DNA from: Vibrio sp. SCSIO 43135
GTDB lineage: Bacteria; Pseudomonadota; Gammaproteobacteria; Enterobacterales; Vibrionaceae
Length of the DNA stretch: 64,000 nt
Direction of reading: 5' to 3'
Assembly: GCF_023716665.1 (NCBI RefSeq)
Contig: NZ_CP071860.1
Location: 1,718,762 to 1,782,761, forward strand
Positions 1 through 9,195 of the stretch are shown in pieces. The translations under genes were made by a program, and so were the position numbers. Numbering within the stretch: position 1 is the first letter of the stretch; every line of letters begins with the position of its first letter. The notes under the pieces were generated by a model. It saw nothing but the letters and a program-made list of their open reading frames with translations. It had not been told where the DNA came from and did not search any database.

Positions 1-277
1 TGGTGTCTAGGATCTCATTGGGGTAGTGAAAGCCGTCAAAAGGCAGTACCTGCAAGGGTTCTAGCTGTTGATGCTGTTCGGAAAGGTGTTCCCAAAATGC
101 CGCTAATGTGGATTTTCCGCTACCCGGAGGAGCACCAAGGAAGATAACGACTCGCTCCTCTTTTTCTTGGTACAAGCGAGTGAATTTTTCGATAAGAGGT
201 TGATGGATTTTTTTAACATCGTTGTCCGGAAATACGGCTTCCGTTTCAAAGCCACTGACATTTAAATTCACTTTCAT
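1..277 (-). CDS. Nucleoside/nucleotide kinase family protein (partial)
   Basis: This is the first 92 codons of a leftward gene that runs off the window. After about 45 residues comes a Walker A loop, GAPPGSGKS, followed by LPFDGFHYPN. That layout fits the COG1072-type P-loop kinases (pantothenate/uridine-kinase-like, sometimes annotated as fructose-transport or nucleoside kinases). The start ATG at 277 is preceded by AAGGG at good spacing. It lies 9 bp after the MltR-like gene and follows the mannitol-type PTS and dehydrogenase genes on the same strand, so a role in phosphorylating a sugar or polyol intermediate is likely but unproven. The substrate cannot be read from this fragment. Confidence 0.75.
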   Translation of the reverse strand, partial: MKVNLNVSGFETEAVFPDNDVKKIHQPLIEKFTRLYQEKEERVVIFLGAPPGSGKSTLAAFWEHLSEQHQQLEPLQVLPFDGFHYPNEILDT

Positions 278-286
278 GGTGAACCC

Positions 287-805
287 TTATTGATTGATCT
301 CCTCTTCGATTCTTTCCAACAACATTTCGCACGACAGTTTCAGTACTGTTTTGATCAGAGATTCGTATCTCATTTGCGAAAAGGACTCAAACGAAGAGAA
401 CTTAAGCTGATTAATGGACTCAAGGTAAAAGCTGTCTTGCTGCGACGATAAGATGGCCTGATTGTTTATAAAGTCGTATATCACATCATCAACAAATTCG
501 ACGCTCTCTGGCTGCGATGCCGCATACTCCAATACTTGGTCGTAAAGACCGATATCGGCGTACGTTTCTAGGGAGATTTTCCCCATCGCAAACATCAACT
601 TCGACATGACATCCGTCGTCACCAGCGGGCCATCGTCTTTCAATAACGGATCCACCGCATACTCCTTCACTAGGTCGTCTTGCACGAACACTCTCGGAAG
701 TAATGCTTTTAGCTTGAGGTTGATTATTTGGTTTGAAACCTGAAGAAAAGCGGTGGCACTTTCGCACTCATCCAATTTCTCCAGCAATTCGTCTTCACGT
801 GACAA
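287..805 (-). CDS. MltR-like (mannitol operon repressor family) regulator
   Basis: The 172-residue acidic, all-helical protein resembles the MltR/MtlR family, whose best-known member represses the E. coli mannitol operon without a classical helix-turn-helix. It is encoded last but one in a leftward set of mannitol-type PTS IIA, IICB and dehydrogenase genes, the usual position of mtlR. The start appears to be TTG at 805, with GAGG about 10 bp upstream; no in-frame ATG is closer to that ribosome binding site. Family assignment rests on length, composition (DELLEKL.., ALLPRV, LLKDDGPL) and context. Which promoter it controls is not visible; the upstream region of the PTS IIA gene is the natural candidate. 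Confidence 0.75.
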   Translation of the reverse strand: MSREDELLEKLDECESATAFLQVSNQIINLKLKALLPRVFVQDDLVKEYAVDPLLKDDGPLVTTDVMSKLMFAMGKISLETYADIGLYDQVLEYAASQPESVEFVDDVIYDFINNQAILSSQQDSFYLESINQLKFSSFESFSQMRYESLIKTVLKLSCEMLLERIEEEINQ

Positions 806-864
806 CGTCTGATGACCTCTCCATTATGTGGCAGCGCAAAGGCTACCACACAAATTCGTTGCAA

Positions 865-2136
865 CTAAACCGTTAAGCTCACGTCGTAAAACTCGAGTAA
901 CGCTTTTTCTGCATGTGCATTCCATACATAGTTGTTTGCACTCAAAATAGCGTCTAGTTCAACGAAGAACGGGTCTTGGTCTGCCAGCGATAGAAACTCA
1001 TCTATCGGTGTTAATGGCAAATCAATATGTGGGTAGATCAGTTTCTTACCCCCTGGAATATCCAGCTGATTCAAAATCGTATGTGGTGCAGCCTGCAGGC
1101 CACCAACGTGAGTGATCATGAATGATGGGTTCAAACGCCCTTGAGAAGACATCTCAATCGACTCAATCATATCGCCCGTTGAACCACCCGATGTACCGAC
1201 AATATGAGTTGCTTCATAGTGAACGTTGTAGAAGTTAAACGGCACTTTAAACTGCTTGTCGGTCGGACCGGCAAAGAAGTTTAAACAGCCATCATTACCT
1301 AACAGCTCATCTGCTTGCTCCAGCACTTGTGCTACTGCCGCGTAGACCATTACGTCGTCGTAACCTTGGCCACCGTTTAGCTGCTTTAAGTACTCTACAG
1401 GGTCGTCCACTTGCGCGGTATTCACATAGTGCAGCTCGACGCCCTGCTCTTTCGCTTTAGCGACTGGAATTAAGCACTCAGCTCTGTCGAGGCGAGCAGC
1501 ATCGATATCTGTCACTACAATCAGCTTAGGTTTTACGGGGCCATTGATGGCGTAGTCGATAGCACCGATACCCATAGGGCCAGCACAAGCCAATAGCGCC
1601 AGCGCTCCGCCCTCCTTGATGCCCATATCGTGTTCATACACATACGGTTTCGTGTGGTAGCTTGCGTGGTATGCACCAATGATGCACGACATCGGCTCAG
1701 CAAGAGACGCATCAGCAAAGTAGCTTCCTTCGTACGGCAGTACACAGCCTAAATCAATCGCAATTTTAGGAATGATGGAATACGTCGCGTTACCGCCGAA
1801 CGTTTCATAGCTGTAGCCTGCGGAGTACCCAGAAGGCAGGCCCATTGCTGGCTGAAGAACAAATGAATCGCCCGCTTTGAATTGGTCTTTTAGGTTGTCG
1901 CCCACTTCGACAATGACACCTGCGTATTCGTGCCCTGTCATCACTGGCACTTCATCAATGTTCTCTGGCACACGTTTGTGTTTGCTGCCTAGCAATGCCG
2001 CTTTGTAAGTCGACAAACAGATACTGTTTGAGATGTTTTTAACCAGAAGCTCATCGGCTGAAATACTTGGCAAATCAAAGGTTCTTAGTTGAACGTCTTT
2101 CTCACCACAGATAACCGCTGCTGTTGTTTGTACCAT
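865..2136 (-). CDS. Zinc-type alcohol dehydrogenase, sorbose-1-phosphate reductase/polyol-phosphate dehydrogenase-like
   Basis: This is a 423-residue member of the zinc medium-chain dehydrogenase superfamily. An N-terminal GroES-like domain contains GHEYAGVIVEVG, and a Rossmann domain contains ALLACAGPMGIGAIDYA. The overall length and divergent active site look like the L-sorbose-1-phosphate reductase (SorE) group rather than ordinary alcohol dehydrogenases. The start at 2136 is chosen because GGAGAG lies 5 bp upstream; an in-frame ATG 36 bp earlier lacks this. It follows the PTS IICB gene by about 45 bp. In this context it probably oxidises or reduces the phosphorylated polyol or ketose delivered by the PTS. 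The neighbouring pentose-phosphate genes make a pentitol or hexitol phosphate plausible, by inference only. Confidence 0.75.
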   Translation of the reverse strand: MVQTTAAVICGEKDVQLRTFDLPSISADELLVKNISNSICLSTYKAALLGSKHKRVPENIDEVPVMTGHEYAGVIVEVGDNLKDQFKAGDSFVLQPAMGLPSGYSAGYSYETFGGNATYSIIPKIAIDLGCVLPYEGSYFADASLAEPMSCIIGAYHASYHTKPYVYEHDMGIKEGGALALLACAGPMGIGAIDYAINGPVKPKLIVVTDIDAARLDRAECLIPVAKAKEQGVELHYVNTAQVDDPVEYLKQLNGGQGYDDVMVYAAVAQVLEQADELLGNDGCLNFFAGPTDKQFKVPFNFYNVHYEATHIVGTSGGSTGDMIESIEMSSQGRLNPSFMITHVGGLQAAPHTILNQLDIPGGKKLIYPHIDLPLTPIDEFLSLADQDPFFVELDAILSANNYVWNAHAEKALLEFYDVSLTV

Positions 2137-2181
2137 GATTTCTCTCCAAAACGGGGTGCTATGCCACCCCATACTGCATTG

Positions 2182-3606
2182 TTAGGCTGGTTGCTCAGTC
2201 GCGACCGTTTGTTGCTTAATCTTATCCATCAGCTCATCAAGCGCTGGATCATTGAGGAAGTTCTTAATTGTGATGACAGTTAGTCCTGTTGCATTGACCG
2301 CTCGGCTTTCTAAGCTTTCATGTGTGACCACAATGTCGGCCTCACTTGATACCTTTTCGATAGCGAAGTTTTTCACTTCAATATCAATTCCGGCTTGAGT
2401 CAGTTTACGTTTAAAGGTCGAGGCACCCATGGCGCTAGAGCCCATACCCGCATCACATGCAAACGCGACAAATGAAATTGGTTTCGCTGTTTCTTGAGTG
2501 GTTACTGCAGCAGTAGGTTTAACTGTACCTTCCGCTTTCATGTCTTTCATATCTGATACAGATTGCTCAAACTCGTCTTCTTTGTCTTCTGACTTGCTCA
2601 TCTTCAGAATCGCGCTAGCCACTAAGAAAGACACAATCGTTGCTGTTGTTACACCTGCGATAGTGGCGATGAAGCTGCCCTTAGGCGTAAGTGCTAGGTA
2701 AGAGAAGATAGAACCCGGACTAGGACCCGCTACTAAACCAGCATCCAGTAAGTTGAAGGTCGCGATACCTGTCGCAGCACCTGCAATCATTGCCACAATC
2801 ATGATTGGCTTCATCAGTACGTACGGGAAGTACAGCTCGTGAATACCACCGAAGAAGTGAATGATGATGGCACTTGGCGCAGAGCGCTTAGACAGACCTT
2901 GACCAAACTTCGCGTAAGCCAATAGCATACCCAAACCAGGGCCAGGGTTAGATGCCACCATAAAGAAGATAGACTTGCCCGACTCTGCTGCCGCTTGCAG
3001 ACCCAATGGGTAATAAATACCTTGGTCAATCGCGTTGTTCAGGAACAGTACTTTTGCCGGTTCGTTGATGATCGCCAGCAGAGGTAGGAATCCAGTTGCC
3101 ACCAGCGCTTCGATGCCTGATTTTACAAACAAGTTCGCGGCAGTCACGGCTGGACCAACAATCTCGTAAGCAAACAGACACAAGATCATGCCAACGATGC
3201 CTAATGAGAAGTTGTTCACCACCATCTCAAAGCCTGAAGGAATTCGGTGTTGGATACGCTTATCCATTTGCACCACAACCCAAGCACTGAGCGGTCCCAT
3301 GATCATTGCGCCGACAAACATTGGAATGTCTGCGCCCACAATCACACCCATAGTACCGATGGCACCCGCTACCGCACCGCGTTTATCGCCGACGATCTGA
3401 CCACCGGTATAACCAATCAGTAATGGCAGTAAGTAGGTGATCATTGGGCCAACAAGTTCACCAAATGCTTCGTTTGGCATCCAGCCCGTTGGAATAAAGA
3501 GTGCAGTTATAAAGCCCCAAGCGATAAAGGCTCCGATATTTGGCAGCACCATGGCAGTCAAATGACCACCAAAGGCTTGCACATTGGCTCGCATGTTTGC
3601 TTTCAC
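2182..3606 (-). CDS. PTS mannitol-type transporter, IICB subunit
   Basis: This 474-residue inner-membrane permease belongs to the mannitol/fructitol family of the phosphotransferase system. Residues 1-340 are the hydrophobic IIC domain with the family signature GGIHELYFPYV near residue 253. A polar linker of about 40 residues leads to a IIB domain with the phosphorylatable cysteine in FACDAGMGSS (Cys384). No IIA domain is fused; a separate IIA gene lies 12 bp upstream, the arrangement of the E. coli CmtA/CmtB pair. The start codon is GTG at 3606, preceded by AAGGA 7 bp upstream. The true substrate is uncertain: the family takes mannitol, other hexitols or pentitols. Confidence 0.9.
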   Translation of the reverse strand: MKANMRANVQAFGGHLTAMVLPNIGAFIAWGFITALFIPTGWMPNEAFGELVGPMITYLLPLLIGYTGGQIVGDKRGAVAGAIGTMGVIVGADIPMFVGAMIMGPLSAWVVVQMDKRIQHRIPSGFEMVVNNFSLGIVGMILCLFAYEIVGPAVTAANLFVKSGIEALVATGFLPLLAIINEPAKVLFLNNAIDQGIYYPLGLQAAAESGKSIFFMVASNPGPGLGMLLAYAKFGQGLSKRSAPSAIIIHFFGGIHELYFPYVLMKPIMIVAMIAGAATGIATFNLLDAGLVAGPSPGSIFSYLALTPKGSFIATIAGVTTATIVSFLVASAILKMSKSEDKEDEFEQSVSDMKDMKAEGTVKPTAAVTTQETAKPISFVAFACDAGMGSSAMGASTFKRKLTQAGIDIEVKNFAIEKVSSEADIVVTHESLESRAVNATGLTVITIKNFLNDPALDELMDKIKQQTVATEQPA

Positions 3607-3618
3607 GTGATGTTCCTT

Positions 3619-4062
3619 TTAGTATGCTTTTATTATGTCTAGCACTTGTTGCTTGGATGAAGCTTGTGCCAGCTTGGCAATATTCTCTTCGTCCACAAAC
3701 ATCTCGCTTAACGCTTGAATCACCTCAATGTGAGTATCTGAGTCTTTTGCCGCTAAAGTAATTAGGACATTGGCTGGGCCTAGGTCCGAACCAAAATCAA
3801 CTGGAGATGGGAAGACATGAATGCCTAAACCCGTTTTTAGTACGCCGGTTTCAGGGCGAGCATGGGGCATGGCAAGTCCAGGGCATAGAACATAGTAAGG
3901 GCCATTGTCTTCGGTAGACTGAATAATGGCATCAGCATAGTGCTGAGAGACGTAACCTTTATCTTCTAGATACTGAGTCGTCTTCTTAACCGCTTCTTGC
4001 CATTGGTAAGCACGGTCATTAATAACATCTACTAGTTCGTGGTCGATTAACTCATACAGCAT
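3619..4062 (-). CDS. PTS fructose/mannitol-type IIA protein
   Basis: This 147-residue cytoplasmic phosphocarrier is of the PTS_EIIA_2 fold. The active-site histidine lies in PGLAMPHARPE (His67), followed by the expected hydrophobic strand. It is the first gene of the leftward operon IIA-IICB-dehydrogenase-MltR-like-kinase and would pass phosphate from HPr to the IIB cysteine of the next gene product. The ATG at 4062 has GGG a few bases upstream. Upstream lies a 500-bp non-coding stretch that must hold the operon promoter. Confidence 0.92.
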   Translation of the reverse strand: MLYELIDHELVDVINDRAYQWQEAVKKTTQYLEDKGYVSQHYADAIIQSTEDNGPYYVLCPGLAMPHARPETGVLKTGLGIHVFPSPVDFGSDLGPANVLITLAAKDSDTHIEVIQALSEMFVDEENIAKLAQASSKQQVLDIIKAY

Positions 4063-4500
4063 TTTTTTACCCTATCAACATATCGTCATCCGATGGGGTC
4101 ATTATCAATAACAGCCCACTCACCACGCAACTGAGCTGTTTTTGTGATGCACACCTCACTTAATTGGGTGTCAACCTGTTTTAATGGGCTTCCCTCAAAA
4201 TTCTGCCAAGAAATTTAATTACATTTTTCTCATTAGACACAAGTCAATAGACGAAATTTGATCCAATCAAAACTTCTAGGATTTTTTTGAAATTCATAAT
4301 ATTCAAAGTAGATCACAATAAGCCCATTGACTAAGCGTTTATCGTGATAAATCTCAAAGTTAATTTAAGGCTATTTGGCGTCTTAAGAATAAGAAGCAGC
4401 GATCACCATCACATGTGAATGAATCATAAAAGCGATTTGTTATGAAATTACATAGGCAACTCTTTGCGCCTTGGTTCTCTGCTCCCCAACTGACTCAGCT
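4063..4500 (-). promoter_or_regulatory. Promoter region of the mannitol-type PTS operon
   Basis: About 440 bp without a convincing gene separates the IIA start from the terminator of the porin operon. It is AT-rich and contains TGTGA-type half-sites: on the minus strand, TTGTGATCTACTTTGAA at about 4301-4317 resembles a weak CRP site, and CACATGTGAATGAATC lies near 4409-4424. CRP control would be expected for a PTS operon, but neither site is close to the full TGTGA-N6-TCACA consensus, so the exact binding positions are unresolved. Confidence 0.4.
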
Positions 4501-4506
4501 TCCAAC

Positions 4507-4535
4507 AATAAAAAAGCCCAGCCAAAAGGCTGGGC
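4507..4535 (-). terminator. Rho-independent terminator of the ten-gene catabolic operon
   Basis: An 8-bp GC-rich stem (GCCCAGCC/GGCTGGGC, 4516-4523 with 4528-4535) with a 4-base loop is followed on the minus strand by a U-rich tail. It lies 50 bp past the porin stop codon. It is the first clear terminator met by transcription coming leftward from 16.4 kb. Confidence 0.9.
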
Positions 4536-4583
4536 AAGACGGCAGTTCGATTACATCGCTGGTAATCTAATAGGACTTAAATC

Positions 4584-6002
4584 TTAGAAGTTATAGATAA
4601 GCGCTAATTCTACGCGCGCGATATCTTTACTATCTGGGCCAACAACATCATCGGTGTAGTCGCTTGCCAACGCGTAGTAGGTATTCACTTCGGTTTTCAG
4701 GTTGCCAGTAATGTAATTGTGGAACTGCAGATAGAACTGGGTGTACGCATATTTCTCATCTGAGTTTTCACCAAAGAGTACATCTTGGTTAAGCGTGTAT
4801 ATTGCGTCGTCGGTGTTTGCACGCCATGTCGACATAAAACCAGTAATTATCGTTTGCTTCGGCGCATACTCAATCACCGAATAGCCACCTAGCTGCATGG
4901 CGTTACCGTAAGCACCATCATGAGCGAAGCCCAGCGGGTCGCCGGTCCACAATGGGTTGAAGGTCGTCACTTTATCGCTGTCTTTGTCCGAACCAGACGC
5001 ATAGTGCAAGTTCATCCCTAAACGGTAGTTCCAGTCGGCTTTCCAGTTATAGTTAAAGTCGGCATAAGCCATGTACGCGGAGATGTCCTTGCCTGCATGA
5101 TCACCAAACTGGTAAATACCATCGACCATGTAGCCAAAGCCTTCACTGACGAAGTCATGGGCATGCAAACCCAACACTTGAATATCAATGTCACCATCTG
5201 GCGCGTTAACAAAGCTTTCGTTGGTAAGCTGGTTACTCATCACGTAGGCTTGCATCGCACCAAAGTCAGTACGCCAGTTAGCAAACAAACCTGTCGATTT
5301 TTTGCCATTAGTCTTGTCATCCCAGTTGCCACCGAAACCACCATTTTCGTAGACAGGGAAGACTTCCTCACCGTAGTAAACATCAAAGTTGATGCCACTT
5401 ACCGAGTACTTAGCGCTAGCCGCATTCCAGCTAGACTGCACTGGTGTCGGTTCACGGTTCATCATTTGCCATTCGTTTAAGTAGATCTCTTGGCGGCCTA
5501 AACGGGTACTTAGATACTGGTCGCCGTCATCAATCAACTTAAACTCAGCAAATAATTGATGGAAGTCGGTACCTGCATCATCGACAGGGCCTGGGTTGTC
5601 TAGGTTGGTGTAGTTAGTACGAATTTCACCAAATAGGCGCATCCAATCTTGGTAAGTCACGTCAGTTGCAAACTGCATGCGCGTTCTCAGTTCGTTCTTT
5701 TTACGATCGTCGCCGTCGTACATATGATTCCAACGATTATCCAATGCCGCTTTGATGTTACCGCTAAAGGATACTTTCCAATCGCCGCTCTCATCGATTT
5801 CGAGGCGCTTCAGCTTCTCAGAAAAGCTTTTTTGGCTCTCATCGAGATTGTCCACATAGCTCCAATCTTCGTTCGCTCGATCTCCCCAGAACACCATAGG
5901 GCTGCGTTCTGGCCATTCGGCAATGATATTTTCGCTGGCGTGTAGGGCGCCAGACACACACAGGGCAAGCAGTGTAACAGTATGTTTTGTCATGGTTTTC
6001 AT
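4584..6002 (-). CDS. Alginate-export-family outer membrane porin
   Basis: This 472-residue outer membrane protein has a signal peptide (MKTMTKHTVTLLALCVSGALHA) and ends in the terminal aromatic motif LALIYNF expected of a beta-barrel. Alternating amphipathic strands with many Trp/Tyr residues (GEIRTNYTNLD, TRLGRQEIYLNEWQMMNREPT) fit the AlgE-like alginate export domain family, which in marine bacteria often serves as an oligosaccharide porin. The start at 6002 gives a normal signal peptide and has GGAA upstream; an in-frame ATG at 6056 would add 18 residues before it. It is the last gene of the leftward operon, about 100 bp after the PTS IICB gene. Likely role: letting the unknown operon substrate cross the outer membrane. 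Confidence 0.8.
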   Translation of the reverse strand: MKTMTKHTVTLLALCVSGALHASENIIAEWPERSPMVFWGDRANEDWSYVDNLDESQKSFSEKLKRLEIDESGDWKVSFSGNIKAALDNRWNHMYDGDDRKKNELRTRMQFATDVTYQDWMRLFGEIRTNYTNLDNPGPVDDAGTDFHQLFAEFKLIDDGDQYLSTRLGRQEIYLNEWQMMNREPTPVQSSWNAASAKYSVSGINFDVYYGEEVFPVYENGGFGGNWDDKTNGKKSTGLFANWRTDFGAMQAYVMSNQLTNESFVNAPDGDIDIQVLGLHAHDFVSEGFGYMVDGIYQFGDHAGKDISAYMAYADFNYNWKADWNYRLGMNLHYASGSDKDSDKVTTFNPLWTGDPLGFAHDGAYGNAMQLGGYSVIEYAPKQTIITGFMSTWRANTDDAIYTLNQDVLFGENSDEKYAYTQFYLQFHNYITGNLKTEVNTYYALASDYTDDVVGPDSKDIARVELALIYNF

Positions 6003-6038
6003 TATTGTATTTCCATATTTTGGGTACACGAAATCCTT

Positions 6039-6059
6039 CCTGTGGCGCAGGGCCACAGG
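6039..6059 (-). repeat. Hairpin between PTS gene and porin gene
   Basis: A perfect 8-bp inverted repeat (CCTGTGGC at 6039-6046, GCCACAGG at 6052-6059) with a 5-base loop lies in the 100-bp gap between two operon genes. It has no U-tract, so it is more likely an mRNA stability or processing element that lets porin mRNA accumulate separately than a terminator. Confidence 0.5.
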
Positions 6060-6104
6060 AGGAGTCGCTTTGTTATTGGGATTCTTTAAAGTGAGCGGTT
6101 ACCG

Positions 6105-7688
6105 CTAAGAGTCGATGCCTAGGGCTTCTTTGATGCCCGATGCAATGGTAATCACGTTGGCACCATAGATAACTTGGATACCTTTGTTCATACGCACCAC
6201 ACCAATGGCATTGAGGTCCTGCTTCCATACTTGGTCGCTGGCAGCCAAAGAGTCATCGTGCAGGGAAACTCGTAAGCGCGTCGCACAGTTCGAGACGTTC
6301 TCGATATTGTCGGCACCGCCCAAGGCTTTGATGATTTCTACCGGTAGACCTTTCTCGGTTTGCTGCTTTTTCTTCTTGAAGTCGTCTTTCGAATACAGTG
6401 CAATTTCACCGTCATCGTCTTCGCGCCCTGGAGTCTTCGAGTCGAACTTAAGAATGAAGTATTTGAATGTGTAGAAGTACACCACAAAGTACAGCGGGAT
6501 AATCCACAACAGTGCCCAAGCATGAACTTTCTCTGGTTGCAGCAGGTTTGGCACCATGAATAGCAACTGGTTACCGTGGATAGATACGCCCATCATCTCG
6601 GTAATCACATACGCTAGACCATTAAGAGGCACGTGCACCGCAAAGAATAGGAATGGTTGAACAAATAGGAAGGTGTATTCCAGTGGCTCTGTAATGCCGA
6701 TTACGGCTGCCGTAAACACTGCAGGTACCATAATTGCAGCAACCTTTTTACGGTTTTCCGTTTTCGCCGTCACGTACATCGCGTACGCCGCGCCTGTTAG
6801 ACCACCAATCTGAATTGGAATACGACCACTTGTGAAGTTATGAGTGATGTAGCCTGTCGCATCTGGTGAGCTCATTTGTCCGTTCATGATGTTACGAACG
6901 CCTTCATACACGATGCCATCAATTTCCATTACGCCACCCACACGAGTGTACTCGATTGGGAAAGCAATCAAGTGGTGCAGACCAAACGGAAGTAGGCCTT
7001 TGTCGAACACACCAAATAGGAATGAACCAAAGATACCTGAACTGGTGATAAGCGTGGTGATCGACTGCAGTCCACCTGCGATTGGTGGCCATGCATAGTA
7101 GGCAAATAGTGAAATTGGCATGATCAAGAAGTACGAGAAGATCACAACTGCACGTGGGCCAGAGAAGAAGCTCAATAGCGCAGGCATTTCAAATTTGTAG
7201 AAACGGTTATGGATCGCCGCTGTGATACAACCAACGATGATGCCGCTGAAAATACCCATGTTGTATGAGAATACGCCTAGGTTTTCGCCCCATAGAGAAT
7301 TGAAGTTTTGCGCAGCGACTTTGTCGTAGCCTGCGTCGCTCATCAACGCAGCAACGCTAGTCGATTCCGGTGTCCAACCGTGGAATGCGGCAATTGAGCC
7401 TATCGCAACGTTGAAACACATAAACATAGTAAAACCGGTGAACGCTGCCCAGCCTTTTTCAGACTTAGCCAGTGCAAACGCCAAACCGATTGCAAAGAAT
7501 GGTGGTAGGTTACGCATGACCATTAAACCGAGATCTAACATCAGTTTAAAGAATGCAAAGATGACCGAATCTTGCGCAGACATTTGGTTAACAACGCCCG
7601 CACCGACCCCGATAAAAATACCTGCGATAACAAGGACGATGATCGAAACCATCATGCCTCCGGCAAGTGCTTGAACCTTATCTCTCAT
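6105..7688 (-). CDS. PTS glucose/maltose-family transporter, IICB subunit
   Basis: This 527-residue permease is of the glucose/N-acetylglucosamine/maltose superfamily. Ten or so membrane segments occupy residues 1-400, with the IIC signature GITEPLEYTFLFVQP. A charged linker leads to a IIB domain with the phosphorylated cysteine in NCATRLRVSL (Cys468). No IIA domain is present, so it must borrow a Crr-type IIA encoded elsewhere. It lies 3 bp after the M20 dipeptidase gene, which implies joint translation. The ATG at 7688 has AGGAG upstream. It is closest in architecture to MalX/alpha-glucoside-type IICB proteins, but the peptidase partner and porin suggest a substrate other than a simple disaccharide. 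Confidence 0.88.
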   Translation of the reverse strand: MRDKVQALAGGMMVSIIVLVIAGIFIGVGAGVVNQMSAQDSVIFAFFKLMLDLGLMVMRNLPPFFAIGLAFALAKSEKGWAAFTGFTMFMCFNVAIGSIAAFHGWTPESTSVAALMSDAGYDKVAAQNFNSLWGENLGVFSYNMGIFSGIIVGCITAAIHNRFYKFEMPALLSFFSGPRAVVIFSYFLIMPISLFAYYAWPPIAGGLQSITTLITSSGIFGSFLFGVFDKGLLPFGLHHLIAFPIEYTRVGGVMEIDGIVYEGVRNIMNGQMSSPDATGYITHNFTSGRIPIQIGGLTGAAYAMYVTAKTENRKKVAAIMVPAVFTAAVIGITEPLEYTFLFVQPFLFFAVHVPLNGLAYVITEMMGVSIHGNQLLFMVPNLLQPEKVHAWALLWIIPLYFVVYFYTFKYFILKFDSKTPGREDDDGEIALYSKDDFKKKKQQTEKGLPVEIIKALGGADNIENVSNCATRLRVSLHDDSLAASDQVWKQDLNAIGVVRMNKGIQVIYGANVITIASGIKEALGIDS

Positions 7689-7691
7689 AAT

Positions 7692-9113
7692 TTACTCCTG
7701 CAGTGATATGAGAACTTTCACGTATATTGTTATTGCTTTTCTCAATGACTCGAGGCTCAGCCGTTCATTTGGCTCATGCACACAAGTCACATCACCGGGA
7801 AAAGTGGGTCCGAATGCCACACCATTGCTCAGCGCACGTGCGTAAGATGCCGCACCCTTGCTAAAACATTGAGCGTCCGTTCTCGTAACTTCGTAATACG
7901 CTTTTCCCATCGCCTGGATAAGATCACTTTCGGGTGAGAGGTAAGATAGAGGTAAGTACTGCTGTTCGGTCAGGCTCACTCCATATTTTTGGGATAAATG
8001 TTGGAGTCGGGTACGAGCTTGATCGATAGTCAGTCCTTTAGGAAACCGAAAATCAAAATCCAAGTTGTAGCCATGCTGATCAAGGTTGATAGAAGATACA
8101 CAACACGTGGTGCTGCCCATCTCATCATCTTGGTGTGCTAGCCCCAATTTCTCACCATCAATCGACTCTGCAAACCATCCGTCTAGCAGGTCTATCAAAT
8201 GTTGAGAATTGGCATCTAGCCCTTCAACATGTCGCATTTGGCTTACTAACTGATCCATACAGTTGCTTACCCGATGCGGGTTGCGGGATTTCTCCCACGG
8301 CGTTGAAAACTCAACGCGGTGTAACTTAGATTGATGCATTGCACCTTCTCTAGTTACTTCAGCAATCGCAGCACATTGTTCCGCTACTTTCGCCGCTTGT
8401 TCGCCAGCTAACCACATTGTCAGATGATGGCACGTCGATGTTCTATCGCGCTCACTTTCAATGCGGACTATCTGGCAATCTCCTTGCGCATTACGAGTTG
8501 GGAAAGCTCGTTGTAATGACGCATAAAGAATACCTTTTTCTCCATTAACGATTGGGAAGTCGCCGTCTGGAGAGAAGCCATATTCCGGTTGAGGGTTATG
8601 ACTAAAATAATGCTCTACACATTCCCAAGTTGTCTCTTCTGCTCCGCCAATAATCACTCGAATTTTCTTAGTGAGTGGTACATTGAGCGCTTTAAACATC
8701 TTGAGGATGTATAGACTGGCCATCAGTGGCCCTTTGTTGTCTGTGACACCTCGGCCAAATAGCACGTTTCCTTTCTGGTGCATTTCGAACGCCGGTGTCA
8801 GCCACTTAGCTAAGTTTCCTGCGGCGACGACATCGACGTGGTGCAACAGCGCGATTTCTTGCTCACCTTCGCCGTAGCTAATATCAAGCGCATAACCTTG
8901 GTGATCTCTCACCTCTAAGTCCTCTCTTTGGGCAAATGCGATTAAGTAGTCGAAGGCTTTTCTTATCGGCTGACCAAAAGGCGCGTTATCCGACTTAGTG
9001 CTTTCATCGCGCACAGACGGAATAGCAATCAACCCCGACAGATCACTGAGCAATTTATCAACATTGCGCTCAAGATAGCCTGAAGTTTGGGTAGAAAAAT
9101 TGCTTTCCGTCAT
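7692..9113 (-). CDS. M20 family (PepV/Sapep-like) dipeptidase
   Basis: This 473-residue cytoplasmic metallopeptidase has the M20 metal ligands in order: HHVDVV (residues 91-96), GRGVTDNKG (120-128) and GGAEETTW (157-163), with the lid domain between. It resembles the Sapep/PepV dinuclear dipeptidase group. It has no signal peptide. It sits between rpiA (82 bp away) and the glucose-family PTS gene (3 bp away). A peptidase inside a sugar PTS operon suggests that the imported, phosphorylated substrate carries an amide- or peptide-linked group, or that the enzyme has been recruited for another hydrolysis; this is inference. The start ATG has GGAAG upstream. Confidence 0.85.
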   Translation of the reverse strand: MTESNFSTQTSGYLERNVDKLLSDLSGLIAIPSVRDESTKSDNAPFGQPIRKAFDYLIAFAQREDLEVRDHQGYALDISYGEGEQEIALLHHVDVVAAGNLAKWLTPAFEMHQKGNVLFGRGVTDNKGPLMASLYILKMFKALNVPLTKKIRVIIGGAEETTWECVEHYFSHNPQPEYGFSPDGDFPIVNGEKGILYASLQRAFPTRNAQGDCQIVRIESERDRTSTCHHLTMWLAGEQAAKVAEQCAAIAEVTREGAMHQSKLHRVEFSTPWEKSRNPHRVSNCMDQLVSQMRHVEGLDANSQHLIDLLDGWFAESIDGEKLGLAHQDDEMGSTTCCVSSINLDQHGYNLDFDFRFPKGLTIDQARTRLQHLSQKYGVSLTEQQYLPLSYLSPESDLIQAMGKAYYEVTRTDAQCFSKGAASYARALSNGVAFGPTFPGDVTCVHEPNERLSLESLRKAITIYVKVLISLQE

Positions 9114-9195
9114 GTTTACTTCCTAATTTTTCACTATTGAGAAACTTATAAATAAAGTTGTTAGCAAGGTCTCATTATCTCGCTAAACACAGAGG

